Source: Gammaproteobacteria bacterium
GTDB lineage: Bacteria; Pseudomonadota; Gammaproteobacteria; UBA6429
Direction of reading: 5' to 3'
NCBI GenBank assembly: GCA_003232015.1
Contig: QIKU01000123.1
Location: 1-12,204, forward strand
Length of the DNA: 12,204 bases
The notes beneath the pieces were generated by a model. The model ran no database searches and had not been told where the DNA came from. It saw only the letters and a list, made by a program, of their open reading frames with translations. Both the position numbers and the translations under genes were made by a program. Of the stretch, positions 5,641 through 12,204 are shown piece after piece. Position 1 is the first letter of the stretch. Each line of letters begins with the position of its first letter.

Positions 5641-7017
5641 TTAGGCATTAAAGCGTACTAAAATCATACCACAGTATCTCTTTCCCTGATAAATCTCAAC
5701 CCGAAATATTTTTGATTGCTTATCTACAGAAAAACGACTTCGTATATTTTTTAATTTAATCGTCTGGTTACTTTCATCTCTCACCCCTTTACGGGTAAAA
5801 CCAATAACATTAACACGATAACCTACTATTGAGTGAATGTTAAAATCCTGCTGAACATCAACCGTACTACCCAAACTAATACTTTTGATATTTCCATCGA
5901 CAGATATTTTAATGTCTTCCAAAGAATCATCATACTCAAAATATGACGGTTTAAGCGAAGTTAAGTTTCGATTACCATAACGCACATTAAAACGGTTATT
6001 TTTACTCACAACCGCAACCAATGGATTACCAGAAATATAGGCAATATCTGCATTCTTTTTTAGTGGCACATAATTTAATCTTTTACGCGCATTGGCAACA
6101 TCCAGAACTATTTTCTTATTATAAAAGGCGAGTTGTAACTTATCGTACATCGCTTTTTTAATATCGGCCTCAGCCAAACTAAATTTACGCTCAAATTTAA
6201 TGCCTATATTGCTCATAAAAGCTTCTAATACCAGCAAATGGTAATAGGCACGTTTATGCGTTAAAAAATGTTTACTTGCTTCGACACCAAAAGCTGGTTT
6301 TGCGTGGTTAATGGCAAAATAGGTGAGCGTTTTTTCCATTTCTTTGTTGCCAAGTGCGGTATGTGTGTTTTTCAAACGATATTGGTGAAGCGTTTGTGGA
6401 ATAGAAGCATTAACATGAGCAACAACCTGCCGACCTAATTGTTCTAAATGATTGAACTGGACTGATCCTGCTTCTGTATTTTCAGTACCTGATATACCAA
6501 TACCAGGCATTTCAATTTTGGCCTGATCAATAATAAGACTTTGCCCCCAGCGTCGCGGGTTATGCAAGGCATCAATATATCGTTCATTATAAAATCCACT
6601 GCCATCGTGCAGATTTAAGATAATATCGACATCAGGTGAAGTGATAATTTGTTTTATTTTTTGGACAGTTTCAAATTCAGGATCGGTTTGCTTTAATTTT
6701 GAAAATTTACGGTTCATGTCACCGTGCACACCACGGGATCTTTTTATAATACTTTTAAAATTAAGATTAGGAACAATCCAGACCTGTCCTACTGTAATCT
6801 TGTAGTGTGTCACCAGTAATGAAGCCGCAGTAAAGCCACCCGGCTCATCCCCCTGTATACCTCCAATAACAAGCAGGGTTGGGCCACTGTTGGCACGCTC
6901 AATATTTGCAGGCCCGTTCTTATGCAAACTAAATTCAAGATCGGGCAGCGCCGCATTTGCCATATTCCCCATAACGGCTGCGACAAAAAGTAAAGTAATG
7001 ATCCCGAACCTTTCCAT
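5641..7017 (-). CDS. Periplasmic M14-family carboxypeptidase, Csd4/Pgp1-like
   Basis: From the ATG at 7017 the protein begins with a clear signal peptide (hydrophobic core IITLLFVAAVM, likely cleavage after ANA at 20-22). The catalytic domain shows GGIQGDEPGG with Q55 and E58, the MNRKF motif at 101-105, NLHDGSGF with H137, and AFGVEASK with E246 as the probable general base. Glutamine in place of the first zinc histidine is the known peculiarity of Helicobacter Csd4, whose ligands I recall as Q46, E49 and H128. The spacing here is identical. Csd4 and Campylobacter Pgp1 trim peptidoglycan tripeptides to dipeptides and help set cell shape. Residues ~270-458 look beta-rich and would match the C-terminal domains of Csd4. 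The open frame extends to 7134, but that would hide the signal peptide and cover the divergent promoter. An alternative ATG lies at 7029. Confidence 0.85.
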   Translation of the reverse strand: MERFGIITLLFVAAVMGNMANAALPDLEFSLHKNGPANIERANSGPTLLVIGGIQGDEPGGFTAASLLVTHYKITVGQVWIVPNLNFKSIIKRSRGVHGDMNRKFSKLKQTDPEFETVQKIKQIITSPDVDIILNLHDGSGFYNERYIDALHNPRRWGQSLIIDQAKIEMPGIGISGTENTEAGSVQFNHLEQLGRQVVAHVNASIPQTLHQYRLKNTHTALGNKEMEKTLTYFAINHAKPAFGVEASKHFLTHKRAYYHLLVLEAFMSNIGIKFERKFSLAEADIKKAMYDKLQLAFYNKKIVLDVANARKRLNYVPLKKNADIAYISGNPLVAVVSKNNRFNVRYGNRNLTSLKPSYFEYDDSLEDIKISVDGNIKSISLGSTVDVQQDFNIHSIVGYRVNVIGFTRKGVRDESNQTIKLKNIRSRFSVDKQSKIFRVEIYQGKRYCGMILVRFNA

Positions 7018-7082
7018 GTAGATACCCATATTAATACCAGCGCTTATACCAGTGTAGCTTCTTTTCTTAAAGAAAGGACGAT

Positions 7083-7113
7083 TTGACAATTGATATATAT
7101 GTACCAATATATA
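7083..7113 (+). promoter_or_regulatory. Putative sigma-70 promoter for the ferredoxin fusion gene
   Basis: A perfect -35 hexamer TTGACA lies at 7083-7088. Possible -10 boxes are AATATA at 7106-7111 (17-bp spacer) or TATATA at 7108-7113 (19-bp spacer). The site lies about 50-80 bp before the chosen ATG at 7162, in the 144-bp divergent interval shared with the carboxypeptidase gene. The -10 match is only moderate. No experimental start is known. Confidence 0.5.
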
Positions 7114-7161
7114 AGAACTCACGCAAAAAAACACTTTAATCTTGCATATTATAAGGAATTT

Positions 7162-8661
7162 ATGGCCAGACTACTTTCAGCGTCACGAGCCGCTTCCATT
7201 GTGGGTGTACCCCGCGGTATTATCCAGAAGCATATTCAAAATGGTGAACTCACCAGTTTTGAAGGCAAGATCAAACTCTCACAACTTGTAAAGCTATACC
7301 CGGATTCCAGGATTGAAAAAGATGAGATGTTTGAACGAATCGAAGAATTTATCGCCAATGCACTTAAGCGTGCCCGTTATGCAAAATTTCAAAAGCTGAT
7401 TACACCCGATACAGCCACACTGGCGTCACGCCTTGCTAACTTAAGTAAAGAATTAGCCGAAACTAAAATAGCGCTATACCACAACGAACAATTGCTTGGT
7501 AAATTACAGGACCATATTACAGAACAGTCCAATAAAAATAATGATGCTGCTACTGTTTATAAATCACTGACAGAATGGCTAAACAAGACGGATAAAAACA
7601 TCACAACCAATACCCCGCAAATAGCACCGTTAATACAAAAAGATGACTTGTTACGCATTATGGCCGCCCAGGTACATATTATTCCCAGCGGGCTTGAGTA
7701 TTTTGTCGAAGGAAAAAATTCTATCCTTGAAGCCGGATTAACAACAGGGAGTGCACTCAATTATGGTTGTAGCAATGGTAATTGCGGCAAGTGCAAAGCA
7801 AAACTCATATCTGGAAAAATTGAAAAAATAAAGCAGCATGAATATGTTTTTCCTGAGGCAGAAAAATCTCAAAACTATTTTTTAATGTGTTCGAACACCG
7901 CCGTCACCGATATTGAAATTGAAGCTGAAATTGCCGGTAGCGAAGAAGACATTCCACAACAGTCATTATCTACAAAAGTAAAAAAAATAGAACCACTAAA
8001 CAAGTATGTCTCTGTGCTTACATTAAAAACGCAACGAACAAAACGACTGCGTTTTTTAGCTGGTCAGGAAGTTGAACTCACGCTAAAAAATAAAATTATA
8101 GCAACATTACCTATAGCAAGCTGCCCGTGTGATGAATCTTTTATCCAGTTCCACATTGAAAATAATAGCTCACCCTTTAGCTACTGCCTTAATAATGAAT
8201 TAAAAACCGGTGACACCGTAAAAGTAGACGGCCCAAGCGGCCACTTTGTATTAGATAGAAATTCAACGAAACCGATTATTTTTATCGCCGTGGATACTGG
8301 ATTTGCTCCAGTTAAAAGTTTAATTGAAAACGCACTTAGCCTGGAAGTGGCCGAATATATTCATTTTTACTGGATTAACACTCAGGCCGAAAAACCTTAC
8401 CTGCATAATATTTGCCGGGCATGGAATGATGCACTGGATAATTTTAAATATACCGCAATCAATGTTGCCCACCTTAGCCACAACGAAATACCGAGTCAGG
8501 ATATATTTTCAGCCTGTCTTTCAAGTCTGATAAAAGACCATGTCGATCTGGCCAACGTAGATATTTATTCCGCTATTCCTGAATCACTAACAGAATTTGC
8601 CCATTCTTTTTTTATGGCGCAAAGCCTTGATACAGAACAGGTACATTTTACACACAGCTAG
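7162..8661 (+). CDS. Helix-turn-helix / coiled-coil / [2Fe-2S] ferredoxin / reductase-like fusion protein
   Basis: Four parts are visible in order. Residues 1-48 resemble an excisionase/MerR-like helix-turn-helix (SASRAASIVGVP...IQNGELTSFEGK...LVKLYPD). Residues ~50-150 are helical and charged, probably a coiled coil. Residues ~168-258 form a plant-type ferredoxin with C203, C208, C211 and C243 (CSNGNCGKC, then C31 residues on), the full [2Fe-2S] set. Residues ~270-490 resemble a ferredoxin-NADP reductase module, with VDGPSGHFVL at 355-364 and a TGFAP motif at 379-383. The flavin RxYS motif is replaced by TLPIAS and the nucleotide-loop GGTG by VDTG, so cofactor binding is doubtful. The start at 7162 is supported by AAGGA five bases upstream. 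The open frame continues upstream to 7090. Similar fusions, I believe, occur in other proteobacteria. A redox-responsive regulator or electron-transfer protein is an inference. Confidence 0.85.
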   Translation: MARLLSASRAASIVGVPRGIIQKHIQNGELTSFEGKIKLSQLVKLYPDSRIEKDEMFERIEEFIANALKRARYAKFQKLITPDTATLASRLANLSKELAETKIALYHNEQLLGKLQDHITEQSNKNNDAATVYKSLTEWLNKTDKNITTNTPQIAPLIQKDDLLRIMAAQVHIIPSGLEYFVEGKNSILEAGLTTGSALNYGCSNGNCGKCKAKLISGKIEKIKQHEYVFPEAEKSQNYFLMCSNTAVTDIEIEAEIAGSEEDIPQQSLSTKVKKIEPLNKYVSVLTLKTQRTKRLRFLAGQEVELTLKNKIIATLPIASCPCDESFIQFHIENNSSPFSYCLNNELKTGDTVKVDGPSGHFVLDRNSTKPIIFIAVDTGFAPVKSLIENALSLEVAEYIHFYWINTQAEKPYLHNICRAWNDALDNFKYTAINVAHLSHNEIPSQDIFSACLSSLIKDHVDLANVDIYSAIPESLTEFAHSFFMAQSLDTEQVHFTHS

Positions 8662-8691
8662 CGTTACTTACTATCCTGTTTTTTTTCAGGT

Positions 8692-9000
8692 TTACTTTTC
8701 GGCTTTGTCATCAGGCTCTTCTGCTAACCAGGTATTTAAAGCATTTACCACCTTAGTGGCCTGATCACGGCTTGAGATATTAAATTTCGATTTATACTGA
8801 TACTCACCATTGCGCTTCTGATAACGGCGAATGCTGAATTTATCCGGACCAAACTCATCCGTTTTGCGATCTAAATCCTGATAACGGAAAATAATAGTCG
8901 ACCAGGCACCTTTCGTCAGGATAACCTTGTCTAATTCTTTTGAAACAATGCGACCATCTTCTTCATAATTTACAGTTAGCTCATCAACCGTTGTTGCCAT
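8692..9000 (-). CDS. Small conserved protein, possibly PC4-like nucleic-acid binding
   Basis: The 102-residue product is hydrophilic. Its middle, KFSIRRYQKRNGEYQYKSKF at about 54-73 followed by NISS and an amphipathic helix (QATKVVNALNTWL), has the order of the PC4/YdbC single-stranded-DNA-binding fold: beta strand, basic loop, NGEW-like turn, strand, then helix. That resemblance is only a hypothesis from the pattern. I also recall this protein as a conserved, unnamed gammaproteobacterial family. GTG and ATG stand in tandem at the start. I chose the ATG at 9000 because AGGGG lies 7 bases upstream. Its own promoter is likely at 9055-9060. It converges on the ferredoxin fusion gene with a 30-bp gap. 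Confidence 0.8.
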   Translation of the reverse strand: MATTVDELTVNYEEDGRIVSKELDKVILTKGAWSTIIFRYQDLDRKTDEFGPDKFSIRRYQKRNGEYQYKSKFNISSRDQATKVVNALNTWLAEEPDDKAEK

Positions 9001-9054
9001 CACAAATCCCCTAAAATAATAAATTTAAGCCTGGTAAGTTTAAAACATAAGGTG

Positions 9055-9060
9055 ATTATA
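9055..9060 (-). promoter_or_regulatory. Putative -10 box (TATAAT) for the gene at 8692-9000
   Basis: The minus strand carries a perfect TATAAT in the context GCGGTATAATCAC, about 55 bases before the ATG at 9000. The -35 region at a 16-18 bp spacing (around TAGTTATT) matches only poorly. The hexamer alone is the evidence. Confidence 0.45.
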
Positions 9061-9113
9061 CCGCGAAAAACCGAACAATAACTATATCTAAAGCCATTTC
9101 GTGTAGCGCAACC

Positions 9114-9608
9114 TTACTGTTTTGGAAAATCTGCCGCATATTGTGCAATCCATTCTCTTGCAGCTTCACCACTGTCTAATTCCCGACCTTCGGTTGCAAG
9201 AATATGCTTTCGATAATGCATAATATGACAAATCTGCTCGACCATACGTATTTTAAATTCACTGTCTTTATCCGTAAATTCCAGCCCGACTAAATAGTAT
9301 TTGCCGGACTTACGACACCAGCTTACCGTTGCATATGCATCAAACTCAGGGTTCACACTGCTTATTTTTACCCGCATCACTTTATTTTGAGTGTATGGAA
9401 TAGCAGACTGAAACATGAGTCCACCAAAACTGACATTTTCCATTTTTTCAACTTTTACCGCATCGTCAACGCTATGAGACAAGGCCAACGGACTATTTTC
9501 CGGAATCACTTCGATAGGAATATCGACGGGGTGCCTGATATAGTGACGCATAATTTTCTCGCTCTGCTGAGGGCTATGCCCATTGATCCATTGCATGCTA
9601 TATTCCAT
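9114..9608 (-). CDS. PilZ-domain protein, predicted c-di-GMP binding
   Basis: Both c-di-GMP-binding signatures of the PilZ domain are intact: RxxxR as R21-HYI-R25 and [D/N]xSxxG as N58-V-S-F-G-G63. The beta-barrel strands run to about residue 115 (VSWCRKSGKYYLVGLEF), followed by a helical tail of ~45 residues. It is a single-domain cytoplasmic protein of 164 residues, so it probably acts by binding a partner in motility, adhesion or another c-di-GMP-controlled process; no target is evident here. Other in-frame ATGs occur at residue 5 (GGA upstream) and residue 20 (GAG upstream), both before the RxxxR motif, so the true start is uncertain. It is divergent from the membrane-protein gene at 9690. 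Confidence 0.88.
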   Translation of the reverse strand: MEYSMQWINGHSPQQSEKIMRHYIRHPVDIPIEVIPENSPLALSHSVDDAVKVEKMENVSFGGLMFQSAIPYTQNKVMRVKISSVNPEFDAYATVSWCRKSGKYYLVGLEFTDKDSEFKIRMVEQICHIMHYRKHILATEGRELDSGEAAREWIAQYAADFPKQ

Positions 9609-9631
9609 TGTTTAATTACCATTACTTACAA

Positions 9632-9651
9632 TACTATTACTTAAAATAGTA
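9632..9651. promoter_or_regulatory. Inverted repeat in the divergent interval, possible operator
   Basis: The arms TACTATT and AATAGTA form a perfect 7-bp inverted repeat around a 6-base centre, in the 81-bp space between the PilZ gene and the membrane-protein gene. An 8-bp direct repeat, ATTACTTA, at 9621-9628 and 9636-9643 overlaps it. It is AT-rich and could occur by chance. The divergent position makes a regulator site possible, but nothing more can be said. Confidence 0.25.
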
Positions 9652-9689
9652 ACAGCAAAAATCACGCCAATTAAAGCAATAGAAATTAT

Positions 9690-10679
9690 ATGCTATCCAC
9701 TATTCACACATTATTGATAAAAAATAAGCGTAACTTGTCCATTATTCTTGTTTTTGTTTGTGTGTTGTACATTGCAATGGTCTTATTTGCCGACCCTGAA
9801 AAAGTATTTGCGGCCTTTACAAAAATGAACCTGTTCAGTTGGCTACTCATTCTGGGCTGCTCCTTTAGTAATTATCTGCTTCGCTTTATCCGCTGGCACT
9901 ATTATTTACACTACCTGACGCACTCCATCCCGTTAACACTGCACTTTTTATATTATATGGCCGGCTTTGCGCTCACCCTTACCCCCGCAAAAGTTGGTGA
10001 AACTATTCGCTCCACTTACCTTGCACAACATGCCGTTCCCTATACCCGCTCACTGGCTATGTTTTTTACCGAGCGTTTTCTGGATGTGGTTGTAATTGCC
10101 TTGTTGAGCCTGTTGATATTTCAGTTTGAAAATGACACACACAATTACCATTATTTTGTCGTTGTCAGCGTTGCTGTTGTCGTCAGTTTTATACCGCTAC
10201 TGCGACAAACTTTTGTCACTCGTGCTTTCAGTGCCGCCGCAGACACGATGTTCTGGCAACCCGCACGTGTATTACTACAACATTTAAGCCGCCTGTTCAC
10301 CACCGCCAGAACACTGTTTGCTTATAAACCCATCTACCTCGGATTACTGCTTGGCAGTACTGCATGGCTTATTCAGGGGCTGGCGTTTTACTTTATCGTA
10401 ACAACACTTAATATCGATATTACCTTACAACAAAGTATCGGTATTTACGCTCTTAGCTTACTGGCCGGTGCTGCCAGTTTTATTCCCGGTGGCATTGGTA
10501 CGACCGAAGCGGTCATGACACTACTACTCACATTATTGGGTGCCGATACTGCAACCGCCATTGCCGCAGCGCTTATCAGCCGTTTGTCCACCCTCTGGTT
10601 TGCCGTGGCTTTAGGCTTTGGTGCAGCACTTGCACTAAGTTTCGAAAAAAAGTTAAAGTTAGAACAGGAAATAAATTAA
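9690..10679 (+). CDS. Lysylphosphatidylglycerol synthase TM-region / flippase-like membrane protein (UPF0104)
   Basis: The 329-residue product has about eight hydrophobic segments, roughly at 17-33, 48-63, 84-98, 131-146, 154-170, 216-240, 251-268 and 274-315. It carries the landmarks of the YbhN/AglD/LPG_synthase_TM family: LTPAKVGETIRS at 97-108, TERFLDV at 127-133 and FIPGGIGTTEA at 264-274. The C-terminal aminoacyl-transfer domain of MprF is absent, so it is not a complete lysyl-PG synthase. Family members sit in the inner membrane and are linked to lipid or lipid-linked-sugar transport, mostly without proof. It precedes gloA by 13 bp and is probably co-transcribed with it. No good ribosome binding site is visible. 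Confidence 0.85.
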   Translation: MLSTIHTLLIKNKRNLSIILVFVCVLYIAMVLFADPEKVFAAFTKMNLFSWLLILGCSFSNYLLRFIRWHYYLHYLTHSIPLTLHFLYYMAGFALTLTPAKVGETIRSTYLAQHAVPYTRSLAMFFTERFLDVVVIALLSLLIFQFENDTHNYHYFVVVSVAVVVSFIPLLRQTFVTRAFSAAADTMFWQPARVLLQHLSRLFTTARTLFAYKPIYLGLLLGSTAWLIQGLAFYFIVTTLNIDITLQQSIGIYALSLLAGAASFIPGGIGTTEAVMTLLLTLLGADTATAIAAALISRLSTLWFAVALGFGAALALSFEKKLKLEQEIN

Positions 10680-10692
10680 AAGGCCATAAACT

Positions 10693-11079
10693 ATGCGACT
10701 ACTTCACACCATGATCCGCGTTGGTCATCTGGAAAAATCAATTCAGTTTTATACTGAAATACTCGGTATGCAATTATTGCGGCAAAAAGACTACCCCGAT
10801 GGCAAGTTCACCCTCGCCTTTGTCGGCTATGGTAATGAAAAAGATAACAGCGTAATTGAACTTACCCACAACTGGGACACCGACAAATACGAACTCGGTA
10901 ATGGCTTTGGCCATTTAGCGATTGAAGTGGATGATGTCTATGCGGCCTGTGACAAGATCAAACAACAGGGTGGCAATATTATTCGTGAGGCCGGGCCAAT
11001 GAATGCAGGCACAACCATTATTGCCTTTGTAAAAGATCCTGATGGCTATGAAATTGAATTGTTAAACAAAAAAGAATAA
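10693..11079 (+). CDS. gloA: Lactoylglutathione lyase (glyoxalase I)
   Basis: The 128-residue protein is a full-length bacterial glyoxalase I. It converts the hemithioacetal of methylglyoxal and glutathione to S-lactoylglutathione in the cytoplasm, the first step of methylglyoxal detoxification. The four metal ligands of the Ni-type enzyme are in place: H5, E56 (SVIELTHNW), H74 (GFGHLAIEV) and E122 (DGYEIELL). The two betaalphabetabetabeta halves are complete, and the sequence is close to Escherichia coli GloA along its length ([20 protein letters not shown]). AAGG stands 9 bases before the ATG. It follows the flippase-like gene by 13 bp, and its stop is only 6 bp from the end of the convergent MazG-type gene. 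Confidence 0.97.
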   Translation: MRLLHTMIRVGHLEKSIQFYTEILGMQLLRQKDYPDGKFTLAFVGYGNEKDNSVIELTHNWDTDKYELGNGFGHLAIEVDDVYAACDKIKQQGGNIIREAGPMNAGTTIIAFVKDPDGYEIELLNKKE

Positions 11080-11085
11080 AGCGAA

Positions 11086-11433
11086 TTACTCATACTCCGT
11101 ATACTTCGCAGCACTTCCCTTACACTTGTCTGCCGGGTACTTTGCTGCGTTACGTTTTATTTTTTCTTCTACCACTGCATCCAAATCTACACCAAGCCGG
11201 TCAGCCAGGCGGACTAAATAAATAAACACATCGGCCACTTCGTATTGCACATCATCAAAGGTTTTTGCATCGAGCTTTTCACTTTGCTCTTCGCTGAGCC
11301 ATTGAAAATGCTCCATCAGTTCAGCCACTTCGACATTCATTGCCATCACCAGATTTTTAGGCGCATGAAAATCTTGCCAGTCCCGCTCTTCGGCAAAATC
11401 ACGGAGTTGTTTTTTTAGTGCGTTTAGATCCAT
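11086..11433 (-). CDS. MazG-type nucleotide pyrophosphohydrolase (RS21-C6/dCTPase-like)
   Basis: The 115-residue, all-helical protein shows the single-domain MazG fold. The Mg-binding pattern ExxE..ExxD is present as E35/E38 (VEVAELMEHFQW) and E65/D68 (YEVADVFIYL), followed by the K..N..KYP motif (KIKRNAAKYP). The FQW motif and length fit the RS21-C6/XTP3TPA (dCTP pyrophosphatase) branch better than full-length MazG of the relA-mazEF locus. These cytoplasmic enzymes hydrolyse NTPs or dNTPs to the monophosphate and pyrophosphate and clean the nucleotide pool. The exact substrate cannot be read from the sequence. AAGGA lies 10 bases upstream of the ATG. It converges on gloA, and the 5' side faces the REP-like element. 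Confidence 0.92.
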   Translation of the reverse strand: MDLNALKKQLRDFAEERDWQDFHAPKNLVMAMNVEVAELMEHFQWLSEEQSEKLDAKTFDDVQYEVADVFIYLVRLADRLGVDLDAVVEEKIKRNAAKYPADKCKGSAAKYTEYE

Positions 11434-11489
11434 ATCATTTTTATCCTTAAAATAAACTATCGCTCACAATGACTAACCTATATTTAGGT

Positions 11490-11569
11490 GTAGCCCGGAT
11501 GTAGCGCAGCGAAATCAGGGAGATTCACACTATTATGTCCCGGATTACATTTCATTTCATCCGGGCTAC
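11490..11569. repeat. REP-like palindromic element of the GTAGCCCGGATG type
   Basis: A perfect 12-bp inverted repeat, GTAGCCCGGATG at 11490-11501 and its complement at 11558-11569, brackets an 80-base element. Inside are GTAGCGCAGCGAAATC after the left arm and a partial second copy (TCCCGGATTACATTTC) before the right arm. The wording is that of the dispersed intergenic palindromes common in gamma- and betaproteobacteria. It sits between the MazG-type gene and the terminator at 11607-11630 and is not part of any gene. Such elements are spread in many copies and may be moved by RAYT-type transposases; none is in this window. Confidence 0.8.
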
Positions 11570-11606
11570 TCATAATAAATATTGATCTTTTGAACGCTAG
11601 AATTAG

Positions 11607-11631
11607 AAGAAGCCCGCATGCGGGCTTCTTT
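11607..11631 (-). terminator. Intrinsic terminator downstream of the gene at 11671-11889
   Basis: The 20-bp perfect palindrome GAAGCCCGCATGCGGGCTTC (11609-11628), extended by A:T pairs on both sides, forms a very stable hairpin. On the minus strand it is followed by TTCTAATTCT, a modest U-rich tail. On the plus strand it is followed by TTTAC. It lies 40 bp beyond the stop of the leftward gene at 11671, which it most likely terminates. Weak activity in the other direction is possible. Confidence 0.7.
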
Positions 11632-11670
11632 ACAACGCTGACATGAAGCACTAGAAATCAGGCTTCAGGC

Positions 11671-11889
11671 TTAACGTAAAACAATACTGCGACTCACATC
11701 ACTAATGCGTTTGTTAAGATCAAGGGTTAACCAGTCGTTAAACGCCAACATCTGTGTCGTTCCATCGAGATATTCAATGACAATGCGTTCAACCTTTTTT
11801 TCAAAATATGACAGCATTTTCACTTTAATGAGTTTGCCTGTACTTTTTACATACCATTCGCCAACAACCGGTGTGTACGAAGTAAACAT
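11671..11889 (-). CDS. Small conserved protein, DUF6763-like (72 aa)
   Basis: From the ATG at 11889 the protein begins MFTSYTPVVGEWY, followed by a beta-rich core ending in IEYLDGTTQMLAFNDW at about 39-54 and a short helical, basic tail. The PVVGxWY opening and the 'I.Y.DG......W' pattern resemble DUF6763, a family of small gammaproteobacterial proteins of unknown function. I am only moderately sure of that match. The open frame reaches 11907, but GGGGAG seven bases before the ATG at 11889 decides the shorter start. No membrane or signal segment is seen. It appears to be a single-gene unit, with the terminator at 11607-11631 behind it and a candidate operator upstream. Confidence 0.75.
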   Translation of the reverse strand: MFTSYTPVVGEWYVKSTGKLIKVKMLSYFEKKVERIVIEYLDGTTQMLAFNDWLTLDLNKRISDVSRSIVLR

Positions 11890-11942
11890 AAAAATTCTCC
11901 CCTGCACTGCATGAAATTTTAATTTTCTTAATTTCTTGTATC

Positions 11943-11956
11943 AGTAACAGGTTACT
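11943..11956. promoter_or_regulatory. Short palindrome upstream of the DUF6763-like gene
   Basis: AGTAAC and GTTACT form a perfect 6-bp inverted repeat with a 2-base centre, 54 bp upstream of the ATG at 11889. A promoter-like TTGGTA lies just upstream on the minus strand, so the site could overlap a promoter. This is a pattern only. Confidence 0.25.
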
Positions 11957-12056
11957 AGTTTACCAAATACTTTTTACACATGGCATATTGACAAGCTAAA
12001 ACTTTACAAGATACACCCATATAATCATTTAATTAAATATTGTAGATACAAAGGCT

Positions 12057-12082
12057 TAGATGTAAGGAAATACTTACATCTA
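12057..12082. other. Perfect 10-bp hairpin in the right intergenic region
   Basis: TAGATGTAAG and CTTACATCTA pair perfectly around a 6-base loop, followed at once by the AT palindrome AAAATTAATTTT (12083-12094). The stem is AT-rich. Neither strand carries a T-run after it, so a terminator role is weak. It lies about 50 bp beyond the stop of the possible leftward gene at the window edge. The remaining bases from 11957 to 12131 show no gene. Confidence 0.4.
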
Positions 12083-12131
12083 AAAATTAATTTTGTGCTC
12101 TGCGACTCGTTGTGGTTTAAATGTTGACGAA

Positions 12132-12203
12132 CTATTCGTCCGTTACGCAACCTTCGGAGGCATTTTTTACCAGTTTGATAAATTTAAACAGCGTACCGCG
12201 CGT
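12132..12203 (-). CDS. Possible C-terminal end of a leftward gene cut by the window edge
   Basis: The minus strand stays open from the window edge for 23 codons and ends in TAG at 12134-12132. The deduced end, LFKFIKLVKNASEGCVTDE, has a plausible amphipathic helix and a charged tail, with codons (GAA, AAA, CTG) like the neighbours. The plus strand is also open here, from an ATG at 12121 to the edge, without a ribosome binding site, so the coding strand is not certain. No family can be named from so little. Confidence 0.35.
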   Translation of the reverse strand, partial: TRGTLFKFIKLVKNASEGCVTDE

Positions 12204-12204
12204 T

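Noticed and set aside
7018..7134. Longer N-terminus of the carboxypeptidase
   Set aside because: It would bury the signal peptide inside the protein and cover the promoter of the divergent gene.
7557..7760. Leftward frame inside the ferredoxin fusion gene
   Set aside because: The plus strand encodes the recognisable ferredoxin domain here.
8674..8691. CCTG-T8-CAGG hairpin between the convergent genes as a terminator
   Set aside because: The stem is only four pairs with an all-T loop, and neither strand has a proper tail.
11705..11914. Rightward frame opposite the DUF6763-like gene
   Set aside because: The minus strand has a strong ribosome binding site, a family-like sequence and its own terminator.
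12121..12204. Rightward gene start at the right edge
   Set aside because: The frame is open to the edge, but there is no ribosome binding site and the codons (TCG, GAG) fit the neighbours less well than the minus-strand frame.

Overview
The window looks like chromosomal DNA from a gammaproteobacterium of moderate to low GC content. The evidence is a gamma-type GloA, a YdcH/DUF465 protein, a FliB-family lysine methylase, a PilZ protein, several small conserved proteins of the kind found in gamma- and betaproteobacteria, and a REP-like palindrome of the 'GTAGCCCGGATG' type. No phage, transposase, CRISPR, tRNA or rRNA gene is visible. The genus cannot be named from the sequence alone.

Layout. 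Positions 1-311 hold no gene. They contain the end of a 43-bp tandem array of perfect hairpins, a leftward intrinsic terminator and a GC-rich, strongly foldable segment. A leftward zinc-ribbon protein follows (312-935). Next is a rightward run of small genes: a conserved 100-residue protein, a DUF465 protein and a thioredoxin-like protein with a helical C-terminal domain (1113-2420). Convergent to it is a degenerate receiver-like protein (2520-2915), whose last ~24 codons with stop codon are duplicated just downstream as a remnant (2447-2517). Two small rightward genes of unknown function (3032-3748) converge on a leftward set. In order of transcription that set is a Csd4-like periplasmic carboxypeptidase (7017-5641), a FliB-like lysine-N-methylase (5558-4284) and an orphan Xre/MbcA/ParS antitoxin-like protein (4162-3770).

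Divergent from the carboxypeptidase is the most unusual architecture here, a protein of about 499 residues (7162-8661). It joins an N-terminal DNA-binding-like helix-turn-helix, a coiled coil, a plant-type [2Fe-2S] ferredoxin domain and a ferredoxin-reductase-like module whose flavin and nucleotide motifs look degenerate. Then come a small PC4-like protein and a PilZ protein (both leftward), an LPG-synthase-like membrane protein plus gloA (rightward pair), a MazG-type pyrophosphohydrolase (leftward), the REP-like element, a terminator and a small DUF6763-like protein (leftward). The right edge may hold the C-terminus of another leftward gene.

The genes do not form one pathway. Most are small housekeeping or regulatory loci in short transcription units. 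Themes that recur are thiol or metal-cysteine chemistry (zinc ribbon, CPHC thioredoxin, FliB cysteines, ferredoxin), nucleotide or second-messenger signalling (pseudo-receiver, PilZ), envelope work (Csd4-like, membrane flippase-like) and detoxification or nucleotide-pool cleaning (GloA, MazG). Nothing seen is a convincing undescribed multi-gene system. The best leads are the helix-turn-helix/ferredoxin fusion, the structured non-coding block at 1-275 and the duplicated gene end at 2447-2590.
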